The notes under the pieces are model-generated. The model saw nothing but the letters and a program-made list of their open reading frames with translations, did no database searches and had not been told where the DNA came from. A stretch of DNA of 64,000 bases, from contig JAFABB010000033.1 in the NCBI GenBank assembly GCA_023426245.1, forward strand, positions 1-64,000. The letters run 5' to 3'. The stretch comes from Bacillota bacterium (lineage in GTDB: Bacteria; Bacillota; UBA4882; UBA8346). Shown piece by piece: positions 60,826 through 64,000 of the stretch. Numbering within the stretch: position 1 is the first letter of the stretch; each line of letters opens with the position of its first letter. The position numbers and the translations under genes are program-made.

Positions 60826-60894
60826 AATCAGTATTTCTAATCGTTTTTAACTTTTCCTTCTTTTTATGTTTTTTTATAACCAGCTTATTTGTTC

Positions 60895-61476
60895 TTAAGA
60901 ATTTGTGACATTTTGGAAATTACTTCTTTTCAAAACCTCTTGAACCGCCAGCGTAGTGATTTTTGCGCCATCTTCGACCAAATCGGCATCGTCCATTTTC
61001 CCTAAATCACCAACACCAATGATAACTGGAATATTGAGTTGACTTAAAACATCGACTGTATCGCCTTCAACTTTGGTATGCCCGGCTGCTTCCGGGTGTC
61101 CGTCCTTATCAACTGGTACATTGACGATATTACCTTCCCGAGTGATTGAAGCAGTGATCGGCACACCATCAACTCCGGCAGTATTGGAGGCGACTGCAAC
61201 CACGCCCAAAATCTCTAGGTCGGAATCGGCAGCCAGTGTGCGAAGAATAGTTTCTCCTTTTCCCTCGCCCCTACAGCCACAGTCATCTACCATGACTAAG
61301 ACGGGATCATAAGCAGCTTCTTTAATCGCTGCCGATATTTCTTTTCCTTGGGCATTGGTTGGATTCCCTCCGGAAAAAGAGATAGATCGTCCGCCTACGT
61401 TGCTAGCTACTTTCTCGACAACTTTTTGGGCAACTCGATCCCCATCCGTAATTACTATAATTTTTCTTTTATCCAC
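60895..61476 (-). CDS. spoVAE: Stage V sporulation protein AE (SpoVAE type)
   Basis: A 193-aa soluble protein matching the SpoVAEA family, part of the dipicolinate channel locus in Bacillus: KRKIIVITDGDRVAQKVVEK, SFSGGNPTNAQGKE, VLVMVDDCGCRGEGKGETIL, VVAVASNTAGVDG, PVIIGVGDLGKMDD. The other spoVA genes are not in the window. The start is GTG 61476. It begins two bases after the upstream DUF3189 gene. Confidence 0.88.
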   Translation of the reverse strand: MDKRKIIVITDGDRVAQKVVEKVASNVGGRSISFSGGNPTNAQGKEISAAIKEAAYDPVLVMVDDCGCRGEGKGETILRTLAADSDLEILGVVAVASNTAGVDGVPITASITREGNIVNVPVDKDGHPEAAGHTKVEGDTVDVLSQLNIPVIIGVGDLGKMDDADLVEDGAKITTLAVQEVLKRSNFQNVTNS

Positions 61477-61478
61477 AG

Positions 61479-61934
61479 CTATTTCTGCTCCTTTGATAAA
61501 TTAACCATTTCCAATATCTTTCGATAATTTTTCCGGATACCAATGGCTGCCAGATACTTTCCCAGAGGGCTTGTTGACCTTTTTTGAGAAAGACGTTCTC
61601 CCATTCGGATAATGATATTATCAATACTTTTTGGTTCAAGAACACCCAAAAAGATCCATTGTGAAAAATTAATACCTCTTTGAGATAAAATATTCTCAAT
61701 GGTTTGTAAAGCAAGAGAAATATCGGCATCAAAACGAATTACATAGATTTGTGAATTTTTATTTTCTCCTATAAAACAAGGGACTCCATAGTCCCCGGAT
61801 ATTAATCGATCATCGGACATTTTTGAAATTTCTCGAATAGTTGGAATCCTTTCCTTGGGGAGCTTTTGTAAATGTATGTAAGCGGCAATCATTGCAGGAA
61901 ACAGTTGACGATTACAATAATAAAAAAATTTCAC
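61479..61934 (-). CDS. DUF3189 family protein, copy 2
   Basis: A 151-aa protein of the small DUF3189 family found in spore-forming Bacillota; function unknown. The pattern is MKFFYYCNRQLFPAMIAAYIHL, RLISGDYGVPCFIGE, and a C-terminal helix. It lacks the GGAHAS motif of the copy at 61945, so it may have diverged. Confidence 0.75.
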   Translation of the reverse strand: MKFFYYCNRQLFPAMIAAYIHLQKLPKERIPTIREISKMSDDRLISGDYGVPCFIGENKNSQIYVIRFDADISLALQTIENILSQRGINFSQWIFLGVLEPKSIDNIIIRMGERLSQKRSTSPLGKYLAAIGIRKNYRKILEMVNLSKEQK

Positions 61935-61944
61935 GAGTCATTAC

Positions 61945-62397
61945 CTATAATTGAGCGATAGTTTTTTTTACTTTTGCTGCTAAAATCGGAAAGGATAAAA
62001 TGGTTCCTAAAGTAACAATTGGTCTACCGAAATTGACCCATCCCATGGCCCTGGAAGAGAAGCCCCCGGTTACCATTAGGGGATTAAAAAGTTGTACGCA
62101 GTCTACAAAACGATACTCTGATGGGTCTCCTCCTGTTAATTGAATAAATTCCAAAATAATTCGGATGACCATTCCGGCGGCGTTTCTTCTTCCTAGAATG
62201 AATACTTCATTTTCCCACTGATCTTTTCCAATCAAAATAAGTTTGCCGTGTTCCTTATCAGTAATTTGGTCAAAGTAAGGGATTTTTTTAAAATCTTTCC
62301 ACCTCGGTAAACGATCATGCCTCAAAATTCCCAAATGAATTGCTGCTGCGGTCGGTGATGCGTGGGCGCCTCCGTAACAATGATAAACGATTTTCAA
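61945..62397 (-). CDS. DUF3189 family protein, copy 1
   Basis: A 150-aa protein: MKIVYHCYGGAHASPTAAAI at the start, a Lys/Asp linker, LILIGKDQWENEVFILGRR, and a C-terminal hydrophobic segment (IVTLGTILSFPILAA). It is a tandem paralogue of the next gene, between spoIIP and spoVAE, which suggests a sporulation role; the mechanism is unknown. Confidence 0.8.
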   Translation of the reverse strand: MKIVYHCYGGAHASPTAAAIHLGILRHDRLPRWKDFKKIPYFDQITDKEHGKLILIGKDQWENEVFILGRRNAAGMVIRIILEFIQLTGGDPSEYRFVDCVQLFNPLMVTGGFSSRAMGWVNFGRPIVTLGTILSFPILAAKVKKTIAQL

Positions 62398-62402
62398 GAA
62401 TT

Positions 62403-63533
62403 TTATCTCTCCTGATTGGATCGATCGTCATTCTTTCCTTCATTTTGAGAATTTGAGATTTCACTTTCCTCATCTTCGCCCATTGCACCCGTAAATTCTT
62501 TACTTAAATTCTTGAAGCCTCCGCGATTGATTAAAAAGAATACCCCAATACCGCCGATTAGAGCCGCAATAATCCAAAATAAACTGCGTATGCTTCCACG
62601 ATTGATAAATCGGGCGCCTCGATTTCCATATAATACATCTTTTGATGCGGCCGCGAAAATTTGAGCGCCTCTTTCGGCAGCAACTTTACTATTTGTATCG
62701 GTTCCAAACTCCAGCAAAATGCTACGGGGCCCTAAATCTTGGTTGTATTTTCCTTTTCCATAGAAAATACCTTTAATAAAGCCGGGATATTTCCGATCAC
62801 AGGTTTCTTTAATACGTTTAGCGAAGTCGTTATTGGCTTGAAAATTGGGGTTTTGACGCCCTACAACAAGCTGCACTTTGGTAACACCCTGGTTATTAAT
62901 GACATCGCTGTACATTTGGGCAGGTACAGCATCCCGGTGCACATCAAGTAAAGTTGTCGGTTGTTTTTTCAACAGTTGCACCGCAGTCCGTCTAGAGCGA
63001 TCATATGCCATTGCATCATGGGGATCGTGAGCGTTCTTAGAATGAATTACCGGGATACCATTTTTCTCAAAAGCATTGGTTAAACTATCACCGACTTGAA
63101 AGATTCCTCCGCGTCCAAACTTGCTTGAAGTCCCATCCCCCGGAATATAGGATTCGTCAGAGTGGGTATGATAAATTGCAATCGGTCCTTTAGCATTTGA
63201 TTCTCCTCTTAAAAATTCGCCACTTAGTAGATAACTCCATAAATCTTTTAATTCACTAATTGTGGATGCCGTTAATTTTTCTTTTCGAACCAGTTTCACA
63301 GTGGCCAAATTACCACGGACTTTAACGACTCGGTAAAGATTGTTTTGACTATCCAAATACTCATCTCCAACAACAATTTGATGAGCCGTACTTGTAATTA
63401 CTTTTCCATGTTCATCGCGTAAAGTCATATATTTGCCGGACAATTCCATTTCGGCAAATGCGGTATTGGTGACCAACACTAAGGGTATCAGGAGGAATAT
63501 GAATAAATAAAAGAAATAGATGGTTCGTTTCAT
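62403..63533 (-). CDS. spoIIP: Stage II sporulation protein P
   Basis: A 376-aa peptidoglycan amidase/endopeptidase of the DMP engulfment complex. N-terminal membrane signal (about residues 4-27), the SpoIIP catalytic domain (IYHTHSDESYIPGDG, LLDVHRDAVP, ILLEFGTDTNS), and a C-terminal membrane helix (about residues 317-340) with an acidic tail. The extra C-terminal helix is not the usual B. subtilis layout. ATG 63533 overlaps the DUF1614 stop by 4 bases (ATGA). Confidence 0.93.
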   Translation of the reverse strand: MKRTIYFFYLFIFLLIPLVLVTNTAFAEMELSGKYMTLRDEHGKVITSTAHQIVVGDEYLDSQNNLYRVVKVRGNLATVKLVRKEKLTASTISELKDLWSYLLSGEFLRGESNAKGPIAIYHTHSDESYIPGDGTSSKFGRGGIFQVGDSLTNAFEKNGIPVIHSKNAHDPHDAMAYDRSRRTAVQLLKKQPTTLLDVHRDAVPAQMYSDVINNQGVTKVQLVVGRQNPNFQANNDFAKRIKETCDRKYPGFIKGIFYGKGKYNQDLGPRSILLEFGTDTNSKVAAERGAQIFAAASKDVLYGNRGARFINRGSIRSLFWIIAALIGGIGVFFLINRGGFKNLSKEFTGAMGEDEESEISNSQNEGKNDDRSNQER

Positions 63534-64000
63534 TTTTCTCTCTCCTTTTCGTTCAACGCTTCCGCCCGTTCCGTTTCTTGATGCTGGTTCTCAGTTCCCT
63601 CGGGGTGATCCAATGCTTCACGGAGTGCTTCCGGGCGATCTTCTTTTGCGGGGCCGCCTTGGAGTGCCTCGCGGCTTTCTCCGATAATTTCTGCCAATAA
63701 TACCGCTAGGACGGCCGCAACTACCAAGGTATCAAAAACTCCACCGCCCCCAATTAAGGTTGGAACGTTTGTACCACGTACTTCAAAAATATGGACAATA
63801 TCCATAGCCAGAATTCCCATTGTTGCGATAACGAAAGCCAAACGTCGCGACCTTCCGGCTATGTAAGCGATAATTCCGGCGATGATTGCCCACAAATATT
63901 GAGGTTCTATAAAACCACGGCTGGTATCAAAGGAATATAGTTTATTGACTCCATATAAGACGCCGGTAGTTATAATAATTCCAATGATTGAACGGACCCA
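63530..64000 (-). CDS. DUF1614 family membrane protein, truncated by window edge
   Basis: The reading frame stays open to the edge of the window (first visible codon at 64000), so the N-terminus is missing; about 156 codons are visible. It has membrane helices, IGGGGVFDTLVVAAVLAVLL, the DUF1614 core, and a long charged tail (Glu/Lys/His-rich, residues after RESREALQG). An internal TTG at 63895 could be mistaken for the start. It is coupled to spoIIP; DUF1614 genes commonly precede spoIIP in Clostridia. Function unknown. Confidence 0.75.
   Translation of the reverse strand, partial: WVRSIIGIIITTGVLYGVNKLYSFDTSRGFIEPQYLWAIIAGIIAYIAGRSRRLAFVIATMGILAMDIVHIFEVRGTNVPTLIGGGGVFDTLVVAAVLAVLLAEIIGESREALQGGPAKEDRPEALREALDHPEGTENQHQETERAEALNEKEREK

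Overview
The window looks like chromosome from a fermentative, anaerobic, endospore-forming member of the Bacillota (Clostridia- or Limnochordia-like). The spore genes are spoIIAA-spoIIAB-sigF, dacF, spoIVFA/FB-like genes, spoVAE, spoIIP and a sleB-like hydrolase. The anaerobic genes are pflB/pflA, a CpI/HndD-type [FeFe] hydrogenase, the hybrid-cluster protein, a ferredoxin and oxygen-sensitive acyl-CoA dehydratase activases. Shine-Dalgarno sites are strong, TTG and GTG starts are frequent, and ribosomal protein L27 carries the N-terminal extension that Prp protease removes in Bacillota. The species cannot be named from the sequence alone. There are no rRNA or tRNA genes, no CRISPR array, no prophage and no intact insertion sequence.

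Layout. 1-2.0 kb: sparse accessory DNA with IS-end-like repeats, a conserved hypothetical gene and a 55-aa HicB-like ORF. 2.0-9.0 kb: a MarR regulator, a QueG-like iron-sulfur protein, a PflA-like radical SAM protein, and an ABC export set (double-FtsX permease, ATPase, lipoprotein adaptor). Related GTGTATAT palindromes sit at three promoters here and suggest one MarR regulon. 9.0-13.0 kb: a TPP riboswitch with a terminator in front of thiamine importer genes thiB-thiP-thiQ. 14.1-25.3 kb: the mutS-mutL-miaA-hfq-dapF-pheA-ynbB cluster, then a zinc-ribbon membrane protein, a HEAT-repeat protein and surE. 26-27 kb: lexA divergent from a yneA-like division inhibitor, with three SOS boxes between them.

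27.3-36.7 kb: small ORFs and inverted repeats, hcp, a MITE-like element, pflA-pflB, a SprT-like metalloprotein and a large spore/cell-wall amidase. 36.9-42.7 kb: hisE-hisG, an ABC-F ATPase, murJ behind a possible leader attenuator, and a sleB-like gene. 42.7-46.3 kb: the hydrogenase, folK, and a degenerate stretch that includes a frameshifted dodecin gene. 46.3-64 kb, all on the minus strand: the sporulation sigma-F operon, dacF, rplU-prp-rpmA, rng with its two companion radical-SAM-linked genes, SpoIVFA/FB-like proteins, ferredoxin, a Mug-type glycosylase, a three-gene activase/HgdB-like set, spoVAE, two DUF3189 genes, spoIIP and a DUF1614 gene that runs off the window edge.

The most unusual observations are: a frameshift in dodecin and broken coding-like sequence before folK; a mutL whose natural start codon reads ACG; the MarR palindrome set; the compact activase plus HgdB-like trio with no recognisable substrate enzymes nearby; a terminator-like hairpin in the murJ leader; and a hydrogenase with altered residues beside its H-cluster ligands. 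None is proven to be a new system; the activase trio is the best candidate for undescribed biochemistry.
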